A stretch of DNA of 34,543 nucleotides from the NCBI GenBank assembly GCA_913047395.1, contig CAJWUF010000010.1:1-34543 (forward strand). The letters run 5' to 3'. How positions within the stretch are numbered: position 1 is the stretch's first letter; each line of letters begins with the position of its first letter. The translations under genes and the position numbers were made by a program. This document shows positions 1-9,090 of this stretch, in pieces. The notes below the pieces were generated by a model. That model was given only the letters and a program-made list of their open reading frames with translations, was not told the origin of the DNA and ran no database searches. This DNA is from an uncultured cyanobacterium (lineage in GTDB: Bacteria; Cyanobacteriota; Cyanobacteriia; PCC-6307; Cyanobiaceae).

Positions 1-77
1 TCGTTGACTGTTCTGAGATGGACAGGCAGCTTGGCGCCGATACGATCGGCAAGATTCGTTCTGGGAGGCAATTTCTG

Positions 78-548
78 ATGAATGTTAGTGAGCACCCAAC
101 CTCCTTTGAACAGTTGCTTGGTAAGCAACTTCATGGTTTCAGCGAGTTGAGTGAGAGCTTGATCTTGAGGCTCATCCAGCTTGAAGAAAGGGTCGCCACA
201 CTTGAGAGCAGTCAGGCCCTTAAAGATGATAGTCATCACGATGCTACGCAGGAGCTCCTAGCTGAGAGCGAAGAACGTGTAAGGCATCTACAGGCGCTTT
301 TGAATGGCGATCTAGATAGGTGCAGCTCTCTTCATGCAGTTCGCGATGTTTTAACTGAAGAGCAGATTGACCAAGTCGTTGAGTATGAAAATCGCAAAAC
401 ACCTCAGGCCCTTGACCTTGTGACAGAAGTTGCTGAAGGAAGTGAGATTATCGATCAGGATATTGATGATCAATCCGGGATTAATAGCGAAGGCCTTGTT
501 GAAACTGAATGTGTTGATGATCAGCAAACGAATCTACTTTCAGCCTGA
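78..548 (+). CDS. Hypothetical acidic protein
   Basis: I do not recognise this 156-residue protein. The reading frame is open from position 18, but the ATG at 78 is preferred because a purine-rich GGGAGG lies about ten bases upstream. The protein has no membrane segment or signal peptide. Residues from about 15 to 90 look helical and charged (the stretch LIQLEERVATLES suggests a short coiled coil), and the C-terminal third is strongly acidic with repeated D, E and Q. The gene converges on the small minus-strand gene that ends at 567, leaving only 18 bases between stops. Nothing in its neighbourhood predicts a function. Confidence 0.6.
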   Translation: MNVSEHPTSFEQLLGKQLHGFSELSESLILRLIQLEERVATLESSQALKDDSHHDATQELLAESEERVRHLQALLNGDLDRCSSLHAVRDVLTEEQIDQVVEYENRKTPQALDLVTEVAEGSEIIDQDIDDQSGINSEGLVETECVDDQQTNLLSA

Positions 549-566
549 TTTGTTTTTTAGAGAAGG

Positions 567-812
567 TTAATAAAGTCGGATGCGGAATTGAGCTACCTCT
601 AGAGCAATAGATGGTGAATCTATAAGGAATGGGTGGTCCTTGATTCGTTCAAGCACCATCTTTAGTTTTTCATCCGTGCTGAGCTCATGGTTGTCTTTTT
701 CAGGCTGATAGTTTTTCCAGGCTTCATCAAATACCATCGCAAAACTGTCTGCATTGTTGAACAGACGATCGCCCTTTTCATTGAATGGTGAGAAAGGCAA
801 AGCTATGGGCAT
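567..812 (-). CDS. Small conserved-type hypothetical protein
   Basis: This 81-residue soluble protein starts with MPIALPFSPFNEKG and ends with ALEVAQFRIRLY. It has no membrane segment. The middle (residues 45-75) is predicted helical with alternating K and E. It has the look of the short, single-domain proteins shared among marine picocyanobacteria, but I cannot name a family. It lies immediately downstream of tRNA-Phe on the same strand (11 bases apart), so it may be transcribed together with the tRNA. Normal codon use for the window and a clear ATG start make it a likely real gene. Confidence 0.6.
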   Translation of the reverse strand: MPIALPFSPFNEKGDRLFNNADSFAMVFDEAWKNYQPEKDNHELSTDEKLKMVLERIKDHPFLIDSPSIALEVAQFRIRLY

Positions 813-822
813 CTCAAGTTGA

Positions 823-895
823 TGCCAGGACCCAGATTTGAACTGGGGACACGGCGATTTTCAGTCGCCTGCTCTACCAACTGAGCTATCCCGGC
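823..895 (-). tRNA. tRNA-Phe (GAA)
   Basis: The minus strand folds as a complete 73-nt cloverleaf. The acceptor is GCCGGGA pairing with TCCTGGC (one G-U pair), the D arm is GCTC/GAGC, the anticodon loop is CTGAAAA with GAA as anticodon, and the T arm contains GTTCAAATC. The discriminator base is A and the CCA end is not encoded, as is usual in cyanobacteria. Confidence 0.95.
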
Positions 896-920
896 GCGTC
901 GCTTTCGCGACTTGTGAATC

Positions 921-1500
921 TTAAATCACCGTGTGAGGCACTCCAGTCCCAGGAAGCTGATTCAGCGTTGTTCTCGCCGGGGATAACACCACTCCAACAG
1001 GCACCCCTGAAATTTCTAATATTGTCTGGACTGCTTGGGCTGTAGCCTTCGCTGGTGAGGATGTCATCCACAATCCAGGCACCAGTCAATTTTTTTGCTT
1101 GATTAGGCCTTGGTCGGCTTTGAATGCATGATGTTGATTCTTTTGGTGTAGCAGTTGATCAAGATGGTGTTGCCTCACTTTTGCGTGGCGGCAGCTTTTG
1201 AAGCTATGGCTGCTTAGGCATTTGGCAAGAAGGCCAGGGAAAGGAGTTGCTCTGCGCAGGCTTCTCTAGCTGGGAATCATCACTGGTTAGAGCGTTACTC
1301 GGCATATGTGGGCTAAGCAGCTTGCTAAGGCTTGCATTTTTGAGTGCTTCTGAGTGCGATGAAAATTGAGCGGCAAGTGGCAAAGATTGCTGTCGTTCAA
1401 ACCCAGAGCTAGTCAGTTCATTGGATTTGGGCAGATCAAGCCAGAGCTTGGTAGCTCAAGTTTCAAGTGGCAGTGCAAGGCAGGGCTTGGAAACCTAGGC
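921..1500 (-). pseudogene. Decayed ComF-like phosphoribosyltransferase
   Basis: No intact gene is present, but the minus strand carries the remains of a ComF (competence/amidophosphoribosyltransferase-like) protein. Near 1030-1085 one frame reads SRPRPNQAKKLTGAWIVDDI followed by LTS. This matches the family's substrate-loop pattern RSRPT..Q..L and its PRPP-binding signature VDDILTTGAT. One base later the frame shifts and continues as KATAQAVQTILEISG and VPVGVV, then SPART, ending in TAA at 921-923, which is the expected helix and strand after the PRPP loop. Upstream (1086-1500) the frames contain stops, and the conserved N..R..N..GAF segment is missing, so at least one deletion and one frameshift have occurred. 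The upstream limit is approximate. The domain assignment is my reading of motifs, without an alignment. Confidence 0.5.
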
Positions 1501-1650
1501 ATGTGAGTCGAGCTTTGCCTGGTAGATGGGGCATTGGGGCTCCATTCGCAGTTCAAGAACTGCATGGATTAGGGATGCAAGCAATTGCGGGTTAGCTTTT
1601 GTCGCAAGGATTTCTTCGCTGTTATGGCAGAACCTTTTGGGTGCCCAATT

Positions 1651-1926
1651 TCAGCAAGATGATTTCGGGATGGATTTCAACATGGCTACCAAAGTGCGAT
1701 GGGCATCTTCGCTATCAGTGAGAGTGTGATCGAAGCTGATCTTTATTAACTTGCCATCCACCTCTAATTCCATTACATCTGGATCAATTGCGATCATCTG
1801 TACTGTTTTAGGGTCGCTAACTCCTCCGTAGTAATGCGCATAATTGATCACGGCTTCGGCATGGTCGTTATTCATGTGCCTACAGATGCGAGCGCTGACA
1901 TCAGCGGTGAGGGGATCGGAACTCAT
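1651..1926 (-). CDS. DUF2470 domain protein
   Basis: This 91-residue protein consists essentially of one DUF2470 domain, the fold found at the C-terminus of HugZ-type haem-degrading and pyridoxamine-oxidase-like proteins. The diagnostic segment is RICRHMNNDHAEAVINYAHY (residues 13-32), followed by a DP.VMELEVDGKLIKISF beta unit and a DSEDAHRTLVAML helix. In cyanobacteria and chloroplasts stand-alone versions of this domain occur. A role in haem or iron handling is plausible from the family but not shown here. The ATG at 1926 is the only good start. It lies downstream of the decayed comF-like gene's start side, on the same strand. Confidence 0.8.
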   Translation of the reverse strand: MSSDPLTADVSARICRHMNNDHAEAVINYAHYYGGVSDPKTVQMIAIDPDVMELEVDGKLIKISFDHTLTDSEDAHRTLVAMLKSIPKSSC

Positions 1927-1995
1927 AAGTAGTGGTGTTGCAAATTTCGAGAGTAGGGATTGGCGCGCTTGCAGTTAGCCCTCCCTATGAGCTTG

Positions 1996-2109
1996 TCAGC
2001 CAAAACGCTGCCATAGAAGTACCCCTAGTCGGATTGCACTGAAGCTCACATAGCTCGCCAATAAAACGAACAGTCCAATTGCAAGGCTTGCGCGCAGTTT
2101 GGCTGGCAC
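1996..2109 (-). CDS. Tiny single-pass membrane protein (candidate)
   Basis: A GTG start at 2109 opens a 37-residue frame ending at TGA (1996-1998). It begins VPAKLRASLAIGLFVLLASY, a short positively charged N-terminus leading into one hydrophobic helix, and ends RLGVLLWQRFG. The start lies 4 bases after the stop of the sugar-kinase gene on the same strand, the spacing expected for translationally coupled operon genes. I recognise no family. It could be a random hydrophobic frame, but the organised charge pattern and tight spacing argue for a real small protein. Confidence 0.4.
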   Translation of the reverse strand: MPAKLRASLAIGLFVLLASYVSFSAIRLGVLLWQRFG

Positions 2110-2113
2110 TAAT

Positions 2114-3397
2114 TCAGGGCAGTGGTTTTGATTGCTGCGTAGCTGCATTCAATCTGGTTTGATCAGAGATTGCTTGCAAGGCAAGACGGGCTACGCCAGC
2201 CGCTGGTGGGCTGGTGCAGGTTATGACAGGTAAACCAAGGATTCGTTCTCTTAAACGACGCCATTGGCGGTTGCGGGCACCACCGCCCAGGCTGACTATT
2301 CTGCTGGGGGGGGGAGCGCCTAGTGCCTTTAGGCGTTGCCAGCCTTGGGCTTCGATGCGGGCGAGTCCTTCTAGTAGGCCATGGAGGTAGAGGGAATCGC
2401 TCACAGGGCGTGGCTCTAGCACTGGTTCCAGGTTGGGTTCGTCAACTGGGAAGCGTTCGCCGGGGCCGGGAAGAGGGCGCAGCATCAGACCGCTGTCTAA
2501 CTCTGGATTGATTTGGCGACTTAGTTCTTCCAACTCGTCATCAGTGAACAGTTCTCGAAGAACGGCACCACCAGCATTGGAGGCTCCGCCGCTTAGCCAG
2601 CGACCGCCAACGCGATGATTAGTGATTCCTGCACCAACGAGGGGAACTTCCACAAAACGTTTCAGCACAATGGTGCTACCTAAAACGGTGATGCCGTCGT
2701 CTGGGCCTGCATTGGCTGTCAGTACAGCAGCATTAGCGTCGGTGGTGCCTGCTACTACAAGCACTCCTTTTGGTAGGCATAGGTTTTGGGCCTGTTCGGC
2801 GGCCACAGTGCCCAGCACTTTGCCGCTGGCGACAATCTCTGGAAGGACCATCGGCAAGGTTGATTTTGCAAAGCTGACAGGCCAGCTTTGATTGATTAAA
2901 TCCCATCCCAGGCGCAGGTTGTTGCCTTCTTCTCCCCATTGCCAATTGTTTAGCAGCCAGCCGCTGATCCAGTCGGCTTGATGGCGTAGCAGAACGTTGT
3001 TGCCGTGGTTAGCTATCAGACGTAATGCTCTTGCCAAGCTGCTGCTGATACTTGCGGCAGGTTCTTCACTAGATACAAGAGATAGGAGTGCTTCTTGCTG
3101 CTCCGGGCAGTTCAAGTGATAAGGCAATGCTGCACTAAGGGCTTTGCCAGAACGCTCGCAAGCTAGAAGGGTTCCTGAGGTGCCATCCACAGCTATGGCC
3201 TTCAGGGCCTGCCTAAGTTTGGTTGGCAGAGCTCGGATCAGCTCTGTGCAGCAGGTTTGCCAGTCTTCAGGGACCTCAAGCCCTGTTGGGTAGTTCGTTG
3301 TTGAGGTGTGGATGAGCTCTTGTTGCTCGTTTAATACGGCTAGACGAACGCCGCTGGTGCCAAGGTCGATACCTAGCACCAGCGACGACTTATTCAT
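2114..3397 (-). CDS. FGGY-family sugar kinase (D-ribulose kinase-like)
   Basis: This 427-residue protein has the two-domain FGGY carbohydrate-kinase layout. The N-terminal phosphate loop reads GIDLGTSGVRLAV with Asp11, then VDGTSGTLLA at residues 70-79. The catalytic-base region VVAGTTDANAAVL has Asp220, and the C-terminal nucleotide site includes RIVSLGGGARN. The length and the position of the catalytic Asp match the short cyanobacterial/plant type described as a D-ribulose kinase (the Synechococcus elongatus SePSK type) better than the roughly 480-500-residue XylB enzymes. The sugar specificity is therefore inference. It is the distal large gene of the psbB-to-metK cluster, 25 bases after metK. 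Confidence 0.85.
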   Translation of the reverse strand: MNKSSLVLGIDLGTSGVRLAVLNEQQELIHTSTTNYPTGLEVPEDWQTCCTELIRALPTKLRQALKAIAVDGTSGTLLACERSGKALSAALPYHLNCPEQQEALLSLVSSEEPAASISSSLARALRLIANHGNNVLLRHQADWISGWLLNNWQWGEEGNNLRLGWDLINQSWPVSFAKSTLPMVLPEIVASGKVLGTVAAEQAQNLCLPKGVLVVAGTTDANAAVLTANAGPDDGITVLGSTIVLKRFVEVPLVGAGITNHRVGGRWLSGGASNAGGAVLRELFTDDELEELSRQINPELDSGLMLRPLPGPGERFPVDEPNLEPVLEPRPVSDSLYLHGLLEGLARIEAQGWQRLKALGAPPPSRIVSLGGGARNRQWRRLRERILGLPVITCTSPPAAGVARLALQAISDQTRLNAATQQSKPLP

Positions 3398-3422
3398 GGC
3401 TTTAGAGCTATAGGTTGCTTCC

Positions 3423-4667
3423 TTATTGCAGCCGCTGGGCCTCGGCCTGGAGAAGATTGGAGGCTTTGTCGGTTACATCCTCCCAAGGAAGGTTGAGGTC
3501 AGGGCGACCGAAGTGGCCATAGGCAGCAGTGTCTTGATAGAAGCGGCCGCCACGTTGTTGAGGCAGCTGACGCAGCTTGAATTGCTCGATGATGGCACCA
3601 GGACGAAGGTCGAAATGCTCTTGGACTAAGGCTGTGAGCTCGGCGTTGGTTACTTTCCCGGTGCCGAAGGATTCCACCAGAATCGAAACTGGTTTAGCCA
3701 CGCCAATGGCATAGCTGAGTTGCACCTCTGCACGCTTGGCGAGTCCTGCTGCTACAAGACACTTGGCCACAAATCGTGCTGCGTAGGCGGCAGAGCGGTC
3801 CACTTTGGTTGGGTCTTTGCCGGAGAATGCTCCACCACCATGGCGGGCGTAGCCGCCGTAGGTATCCACGATGATTTTGCGGCCAGTAAGGCCGGCATCT
3901 CCCTGGGGACCTCCCACCACAAATTTGCCGGTGGGATTTACGAGAAAGCGGGTCGCTTCAATGTTTGGTTTAAGTGGTAGGTCAGCAGTTGCTGGCTCTA
4001 CAACCAGTTTCCAGAGATCTTTGGTGATCCGCTCACGAATGCCTTGTTCGTCGGAGATGCCCTCAACTTCTGCAGTGTGTTGGGTTGAGATCAAGATCGT
4101 GTCGATCGCTACGGGACGGTCGTTTTCGTAGACCACACTTACCTGGGTTTTCCCATCAGGTAACAAGTAGTCCAGAGACCCGTCGTGACGAACGGCAGCG
4201 AGTTGACGTGCAAGCCGATGCGCCAGGCTGATCGGTAGGGGCATCAGCTCAGGAGTTTCGTCACAGGCATAGCCAAACATGATTCCTTGATCACCAGCGC
4301 CCACCTTGTCGAGTGGATCACCAGCGTGGTCGTCGGCTTCATTAACTCCCTGGGCAATGTCGGGCGATTGCTGATCTAGGGCCACCAGCACAGCGCAACT
4401 GGTGGCATCAAAGCCACCTGCTCGAGCACCGCTATAGCCAATCTCGCGGATTACGTTTCGAACTAGATGGATGAAATCAACCTGGGCGCTAGAGGTGACT
4501 TCTCCTGTGATTAGGCAGAGCCCTGTATTGACAACTGTTTCACATGCCACTCGACTGCTGGGGTCCTTGGCGAGTAATGCATCGAGCACTGCATCACTTA
4601 CTTGATCACAGATTTTGTCGGGGTGCCCTTCTGTGACGGACTCAGATGTGAATACGTAGCTACTCAT
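3423..4667 (-). CDS. metK: S-adenosylmethionine synthase
   Basis: This 414-residue enzyme makes S-adenosylmethionine from methionine and ATP in the cytoplasm. Visible signatures are [19 protein letters not shown] at the N-terminus (His15 and Asp17 in the ATP/Mg site), [12 protein letters not shown] in the middle and the glycine-rich [19 protein letters not shown] near residue 280. The length is typical for the cyanobacterial enzyme, slightly longer than the E. coli protein. Its ATG overlaps the stop of the upstream HAD gene by 4 bases (4664-4667), so the two are probably translationally coupled. No SAM riboswitch-like structure is possible upstream because the gene starts inside the preceding coding region. 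Confidence 0.98.
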   Translation of the reverse strand: MSSYVFTSESVTEGHPDKICDQVSDAVLDALLAKDPSSRVACETVVNTGLCLITGEVTSSAQVDFIHLVRNVIREIGYSGARAGGFDATSCAVLVALDQQSPDIAQGVNEADDHAGDPLDKVGAGDQGIMFGYACDETPELMPLPISLAHRLARQLAAVRHDGSLDYLLPDGKTQVSVVYENDRPVAIDTILISTQHTAEVEGISDEQGIRERITKDLWKLVVEPATADLPLKPNIEATRFLVNPTGKFVVGGPQGDAGLTGRKIIVDTYGGYARHGGGAFSGKDPTKVDRSAAYAARFVAKCLVAAGLAKRAEVQLSYAIGVAKPVSILVESFGTGKVTNAELTALVQEHFDLRPGAIIEQFKLRQLPQQRGGRFYQDTAAYGHFGRPDLNLPWEDVTDKASNLLQAEAQRLQ

Positions 4668-5476
4668 GGAGAACTGAAGTTGTGGGGAATTTTAGTGTCT
4701 GCCCTGACGGTTAAGTCATCCCAGTGGTGAATGAGGTGTTGATGGGCCGTCAGTATTGGGGGTTGATTCCAGCCGGCCATGAAGCCAAGGCTGATTCCTA
4801 TGCCGGCTTGACGTGCCATTTGCAAGTCGGAATCGGCATCACCAATCAAGGCGCACTGGGCGGGTGCCAATTTGATTAATTTGCAAAGTGCTTTAACGGC
4901 ATCTGGATTGGGTTTAGCTGGTTGATGCTCGGCACTCCAGATCTCGGTGATGCTGTCATGCAGATTGTTTTGGCTCAGAAAACTTTTAATCCCTGAGGAG
5001 GTGTCATTGCTGATCACGGCGCAGATTACCCCTGCTGTTCGAAGTGATTGCAAAAGAGAAATCACACCCGGCAGTAGAGGCCTGGTTTCTGCTGTTGAGG
5101 GAGCTTGATCTTGTCGGGCATCCACAGCAGCGAATATTTCATCAGCAAGGGCAAGGGCTTGCGGCCAGCTTTCGCCAAGTAGGCAGAACACCGTTGCGGT
5201 GGAGATTAGGTTGTGATGCCTTGACGCTACGGCGATGGTTCCGCCGGGATGTATTCCTTGAGAGTTGAGTCCATAGGCATCGCAGAGAAGACTTTTAAGC
5301 CTGGAAATCTCACTGCCTTTGGGATGTCCTCCGTGAAATCTTTGAACTGCTTGCTCGATTCTTCCCTTGGCGAGATTAAGAAGGTGGGGCTCGCTATGGG
5401 AAAGGGTGCCGTCTTTATCAAACAGCACCCCTTGGATTGCGCCGATGGGTATCTCCCTAAGCAAAAGTTGGGCCAT
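4664..5476 (-). CDS. HAD-superfamily hydrolase (phosphatase)
   Basis: This 270-residue soluble protein shows all four HAD motifs. Motif I is [14 protein letters not shown] (Asp20 nucleophile, Asp22 acid/base), motif II is VISNDTSSG near 154-162, motif III is Lys188 in QPAKPNP, and motif IV is [15 protein letters not shown] at 211-225. The helical cap lies between residues 30 and 135. This arrangement resembles phosphoglycolate-phosphatase/Gph-like members, but the substrate cannot be read from the sequence. The gene sits between rpsA (15 bases upstream) and metK (4-base overlap) in a same-strand run, an order I associate with marine picocyanobacteria. Confidence 0.88.
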   Translation of the reverse strand: MAQLLLREIPIGAIQGVLFDKDGTLSHSEPHLLNLAKGRIEQAVQRFHGGHPKGSEISRLKSLLCDAYGLNSQGIHPGGTIAVASRHHNLISTATVFCLLGESWPQALALADEIFAAVDARQDQAPSTAETRPLLPGVISLLQSLRTAGVICAVISNDTSSGIKSFLSQNNLHDSITEIWSAEHQPAKPNPDAVKALCKLIKLAPAQCALIGDADSDLQMARQAGIGISLGFMAGWNQPPILTAHQHLIHHWDDLTVRADTKIPHNFSSP

Positions 5477-5491
5477 AGGCCTGCTTAAGGA

Positions 5492-6595
5492 TTAATCGAG
5501 TGGGATAACTTCTGAATCTTCTCCTTCCTCAGCCTGCTCGAGCAGCATCTGCTTATAGCGGGCTGCCATTTCCTCAGCTTTGTCGAACACTTTTTGGGGA
5601 TCTGTGAGCATATCGCCAGGCTCTGGTTCTAGGGCCTTGGTGGATAGTGAAATTCGACCTCGCTCTGCATCGAGATCGATGATCATCACCTTCATCTGAT
5701 CATTCACATTTAGAACCGAGTGGGGAGTCTCAATGTGCTCGTGACTGATTTCAGAAATATGTAGTAGGCCACTGACGCCACCGATGTCGATGAAGGCTCC
5801 GTAGGGCTTGATGCCGCGAACAGCGCCGATCACAACTTCGCCGACTTCAAGACGATTCATCTTCCGTTCAACTAGTGCACGGCGATGACTGAGTACCAAG
5901 CGATTTCGTTCTTCGTCGACTTCGAGAAATTTCAAAGGTAGGAAGTCGGCGACGAGCTCTTCTTTTGGTTTACGCGTACTGATGTGTGATCCGGGGATGA
6001 AGCCTCGCAGGCCTTCCACACGCACCAGGGCTCCCCCACGATTGGTCGCAAATACTTCTGAGTAAATAGTGGCGTCTTCTTTTTGCAGCTGTCTCACCCG
6101 TTCCCAGGCACGCTGGTATTCGATGCGGCGGATTGAAAGCGAGAGTTGACCATCCTCGTTCTCTTCACTCATGATGAAGAACTCGCGGATTTCGCCTGGT
6201 AGGAGTACGTCGCTAAGTCCTTCTACTCGATTGATTGATACTTCCTGTAGAGGCATGAAGGCAGCAGTCTTTGCGCCTATATCAATCATGGCTCCCTTTG
6301 TTTCAAGGGCAAAAACTGTGCCGTTGACAATGTCACCGGGCTTGAAGTTGTAGTCGTACTTGCTTAGTAGCGATGCAAATTCATCAATGGTGAATCCTGC
6401 ACCACTTAGGTCCTGCTTAGATGCCCTGCTGCTCGGGTCATCAGCGGTAGGTACATCCTCCGGAATGCTCAGGTCTTCTTCAGAAAGGGCTTCATTGATA
6501 GCTTCGGCTTTCTTAGAAGTGGTATCTGCTGCCTCCACGCTGCTATTGGTCTCAGCAGTGGGGTCCTGAACTTGTTCTGTTGGAGTAGCAGACAT
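5492..6595 (-). CDS. rpsA: 30S ribosomal protein S1
   Basis: This 367-residue RNA-binding protein has three S1 (OB-fold) repeats: about 86-156 (KPGDIVNGTVFALETKGA), 174-240 (VFATNRGGALVRVEGLRGFI) and 251-320 (VGEVVIGAVRGIKPYGAFID). Cyanobacterial and chloroplast S1 proteins characteristically have three such repeats, against six in E. coli. The third repeat has the canonical mRNA-binding surface pattern. Residues 1-60 are a low-complexity acidic, Ser/Thr-rich extension without a domain, and the tail after 320 is also acidic. It recruits mRNA to the 30S subunit. It lies 101 bases downstream of nrdR and just before the HAD gene on the same strand. Confidence 0.96.
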   Translation of the reverse strand: MSATPTEQVQDPTAETNSSVEAADTTSKKAEAINEALSEEDLSIPEDVPTADDPSSRASKQDLSGAGFTIDEFASLLSKYDYNFKPGDIVNGTVFALETKGAMIDIGAKTAAFMPLQEVSINRVEGLSDVLLPGEIREFFIMSEENEDGQLSLSIRRIEYQRAWERVRQLQKEDATIYSEVFATNRGGALVRVEGLRGFIPGSHISTRKPKEELVADFLPLKFLEVDEERNRLVLSHRRALVERKMNRLEVGEVVIGAVRGIKPYGAFIDIGGVSGLLHISEISHEHIETPHSVLNVNDQMKVMIIDLDAERGRISLSTKALEPEPGDMLTDPQKVFDKAEEMAARYKQMLLEQAEEGEDSEVIPLD

Positions 6596-6696
6596 TGTGG
6601 GATGGCGGTCTGCCTTGCGGCAGTGCGTAGGGAAAACCGACCGGCCCGCCGACCTTTCGGAATCGATGGATCACTCTACAGATTCGCTTCCCAATT

Positions 6697-7173
6697 TCAG
6701 CGAACGGTAGCTAGTTGACCTTTGTTGGTATGGATGCCCTCAAGGGCAGCTACGAAATCATTGATCCCACGGAACTGGCGATATACCGAAGCAAAGCGCA
6801 CGTAAGCAACCTCGCTCATTCCGCAAAGTTGATCCAAAACCATTTCACCAATTTCGGCACTATTAACTTCACGTCCACTTCTTTGCTGGAGTTGGAGTTC
6901 AAGTTCGTCCACCATTAACTCAAGCTTCTCTTGGCGTAAACCGGTCTTTTCACAAGCCAAGGTGAGTCCATGTAGGAGCTTGCTGCGGTTGAAAGTCTCT
7001 CTATTGCCATTGCGTTTTACCACTGTGATCGGCACAGTTTCGACGCGTTCGTAGGTAGTGAAGCGGAAATTGCAATCCAAGCATTCACGCCGCCTTCTTA
7101 CACTTCGCCCAGCATCAGCGGCGCGGGATTCAAGCACCCGACTATCAGTGTTTTGGCAGGAAGGGCATTGCAT
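6697..7173 (-). CDS. nrdR: Transcriptional repressor NrdR
   Basis: This 158-residue protein has the N-terminal zinc ribbon [17 protein letters not shown] with Cys3/Cys6 and Cys31/Cys34 ([16 protein letters not shown]). It is followed by an ATP-cone domain starting at [20 protein letters not shown]. NrdR represses ribonucleotide reductase genes, sensing dATP/ATP through the cone. The length is standard. No ribonucleotide reductase gene is in the window, so regulation is in trans. The gene sits between psbT and rpsA on the minus strand. Because a strong hairpin terminator follows psbT at 7355-7380, nrdR probably uses its own promoter in 7174-7354. Confidence 0.95.
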   Translation of the reverse strand: MQCPSCQNTDSRVLESRAADAGRSVRRRRECLDCNFRFTTYERVETVPITVVKRNGNRETFNRSKLLHGLTLACEKTGLRQEKLELMVDELELQLQQRSGREVNSAEIGEMVLDQLCGMSEVAYVRFASVYRQFRGINDFVAALEGIHTNKGQLATVR

Positions 7174-7354
7174 GCCCGAAAGACTCCAATTTTATTCAAT
7201 TAATACTAGACAGTAATTCGATCATTGAGAAGACCCTCTTGAGCTGCAGTTTCAGAGGTTAGTTCTTTAACTCCTTCTTTTAGTAGTGAGAGTGAATGAT
7301 TATTTGCATCAGGCGAGATCATCTGCCAGAGGTATTTCGGTATCGGCGGACATG

Positions 7355-7380
7355 AAAAAACCCCGCCTTGGCGGGGTTTT
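7355..7380 (-). terminator. Rho-independent terminator after psbB-psbT
   Basis: A perfect G+C-rich hairpin, AAAACCCCGCC with GGCGGGGTTTT and a 4-base-or-less loop, is flanked by A and T runs and lies 19 bases beyond the psbT stop. The symmetric A/T flanks would let it work in both directions. It separates the photosystem II pair from nrdR. Confidence 0.85.
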
Positions 7381-7398
7381 AGGAGGATCTGGCGGATT

Positions 7399-7506
7399 TT
7401 ATTTGCCGCTGTCTTTACCGATCTTCGGCGGATCACGGAACGCAACCGCGAAGAACAGCGTGACAATGACCAGAGCCATTAGAAGGGTGTAAGCGAAAGC
7501 GTCCAT
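7399..7506 (-). CDS. psbT: Photosystem II reaction centre protein T
   Basis: This 35-residue single-helix membrane protein reads [20 protein letters not shown] then [15 protein letters not shown]. The hydrophobic helix followed by the FRDPPK motif is diagnostic of PsbT, a small subunit at the dimer interface of photosystem II. It follows psbB by 51 bases on the same strand, the standard psbB-psbT pairing in cyanobacteria and chloroplasts. The gene is short and easily missed. The start ATG at 7506 is the only suitable one. Confidence 0.96.
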   Translation of the reverse strand: MDAFAYTLLMALVIVTLFFAVAFRDPPKIGKDSGK

Positions 7507-7557
7507 TGATAGTCTCCGTAGGTTCGATCAGCTGAAGGTGTGGTTCGGGTAGGGGCT

Positions 7558-9090
7558 TTATGTTTGCCCAGGAACGCGACGAGTAGAAGCGTCACCCAGT
7601 TTTTTGAACACACCGAATTCAATCTGGTCACCAAGGTCTGGGTCAATACCAGCGAACACGTCGCGGTATAGGGTCCGAGCCGCATGCCACCAGTGGCCGA
7701 ATAAGAAGATCAGCGCAAAGTTGACGTGAGCAAAAGTGAACCAGCCACGAGGTGAGCTGCGGAAGACACCGTCTGAGTCGTAGGTCTCACGGTCGAAGGA
7801 GAATGCTTCGCCAAGTTGAGCCTTACGAGCAAGGCGCTTCACATCAGCAGAATCGCTGAAGGTTTTCCCATCCATAGAACCGCCATAGATAGTGGCGGTA
7901 ACGCCCTGCTGCTCAAAGGAGTTCTTTGCTTCAGCACGGCGGAAGGGGATGTCAGCACGCACAACGCCATCCTGATCTTCGAGCAACACAGGGAAGTTCT
8001 CGAAGAAATTGGGGATGCGACGTACTTGCAGATCATTGCCTGCCTTGTCTTTGAATGCGATGTGGCCCAGCCAGCCAGTGGGTAATCCGTCGCCATTAAC
8101 CATGGCGCCAACGCGGAACAGACCACCTTTGGCGGGACTATTGCCTACGTAGTCGTAGAAGGCAAGCTTCTCTGGGATCGCGTCATAGGCAGCCTGTTGG
8201 CTTGCGCCTTCATCCATCGCTGATTGGACGCGACGGTTGATTTCTGTTCTGTAGAAGTTTTGATCCCACTGATAACGAGTCGGGCCAAATAACTCAACAG
8301 GTGTTGCGGCAGAGCCGTACCACATCGTTCCTGAAACGATGAAAGCGATTGCACATACCGATGCGCAAGCACTAGCTAGAACTGTTTCGATGTTGCCCAT
8401 CCGTAGAGCCTTGTAAAGCCGTTCCGGTGGACGATTAAGCATTTGGAAGTGGCCGCCGAGGAATCCGAAGATGCCAGCAGCAATGTGGTTCGCAACAATG
8501 CCGCCTGGGCTGAAGGGGTTAAATCCTGCAGCCCCCCATTCAGGTGAGACCTTTTCCAAGTGGCCTGTTAGGCCATAAGGATCAGAGACCCACATCCCTG
8601 GACCCCATAGTCCGGAGAGATGGAAGGCTCCAAAGGTGAAGCAGATGAAGCCAGCAAGGGTGAGGTGAATGCCGAAGATTTTCGGAAAGTCAAGTGCAGG
8701 CTCATTGGTGCGGGGGTCTTGCCAAAGATCAAGATCCCAGTAGGTCCAATGCCAGATGGCGGCCAACATCAACAGGCCACTGAAAATGATGTGAGCTGCT
8801 GCAACGCCTTCGAAGCTCCAGATGCCTGGATCAACACCGGTTTCTCCGGTGATACTCCAGCCGCCCCAGCTGCCAGTGATTCCGCAGCGGGCCATGAATG
8901 GCATGACATACATGCCTTGCCGCCACATGGGGTTTAGGACGGGATCCGAAGGATCGAAGATAGCTAGTTCGTAGAGGGCCATGGAGCCGGCCCAGCCGGC
9001 TAACAGGGCTGTGTGCATGAGGTGCACGGCCAGAAGTCGGCCGGGGTCGTTGATAACGACCGTGTGCACCCGATACCAGGGCAATCCCAT
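7558..9090 (-). CDS. psbB: Photosystem II CP47 chlorophyll apoprotein
   Basis: This 510-residue inner-antenna protein binds chlorophyll a next to the D1/D2 core in the thylakoid membrane. It starts [20 protein letters not shown] and shows six hydrophobic helices with paired histidines, for example [30 protein letters not shown] and [15 protein letters not shown]. The large lumenal loop lies between helices five and six (about 255-440). The last helix is [20 protein letters not shown]. Length and motifs are typical. It heads the minus-strand cluster, with psbT directly downstream, and is divergent from the ferredoxin gene across 249 bases. Confidence 0.98.
   Translation of the reverse strand: MGLPWYRVHTVVINDPGRLLAVHLMHTALLAGWAGSMALYELAIFDPSDPVLNPMWRQGMYVMPFMARCGITGSWGGWSITGETGVDPGIWSFEGVAAAHIIFSGLLMLAAIWHWTYWDLDLWQDPRTNEPALDFPKIFGIHLTLAGFICFTFGAFHLSGLWGPGMWVSDPYGLTGHLEKVSPEWGAAGFNPFSPGGIVANHIAAGIFGFLGGHFQMLNRPPERLYKALRMGNIETVLASACASVCAIAFIVSGTMWYGSAATPVELFGPTRYQWDQNFYRTEINRRVQSAMDEGASQQAAYDAIPEKLAFYDYVGNSPAKGGLFRVGAMVNGDGLPTGWLGHIAFKDKAGNDLQVRRIPNFFENFPVLLEDQDGVVRADIPFRRAEAKNSFEQQGVTATIYGGSMDGKTFSDSADVKRLARKAQLGEAFSFDRETYDSDGVFRSSPRGWFTFAHVNFALIFLFGHWWHAARTLYRDVFAGIDPDLGDQIEFGVFKKLGDASTRRVPGQT

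Noticed and set aside
886-1089. A 67-codon minus-strand frame
   Set aside because: Its start overlaps the decayed comF-like sequence and its end overlaps tRNA-Phe. It is one of the frames of the pseudogene and not a separate gene.
4668-5491. SAM riboswitch upstream of metK
   Set aside because: metK starts inside the preceding HAD gene, leaving no untranslated leader.
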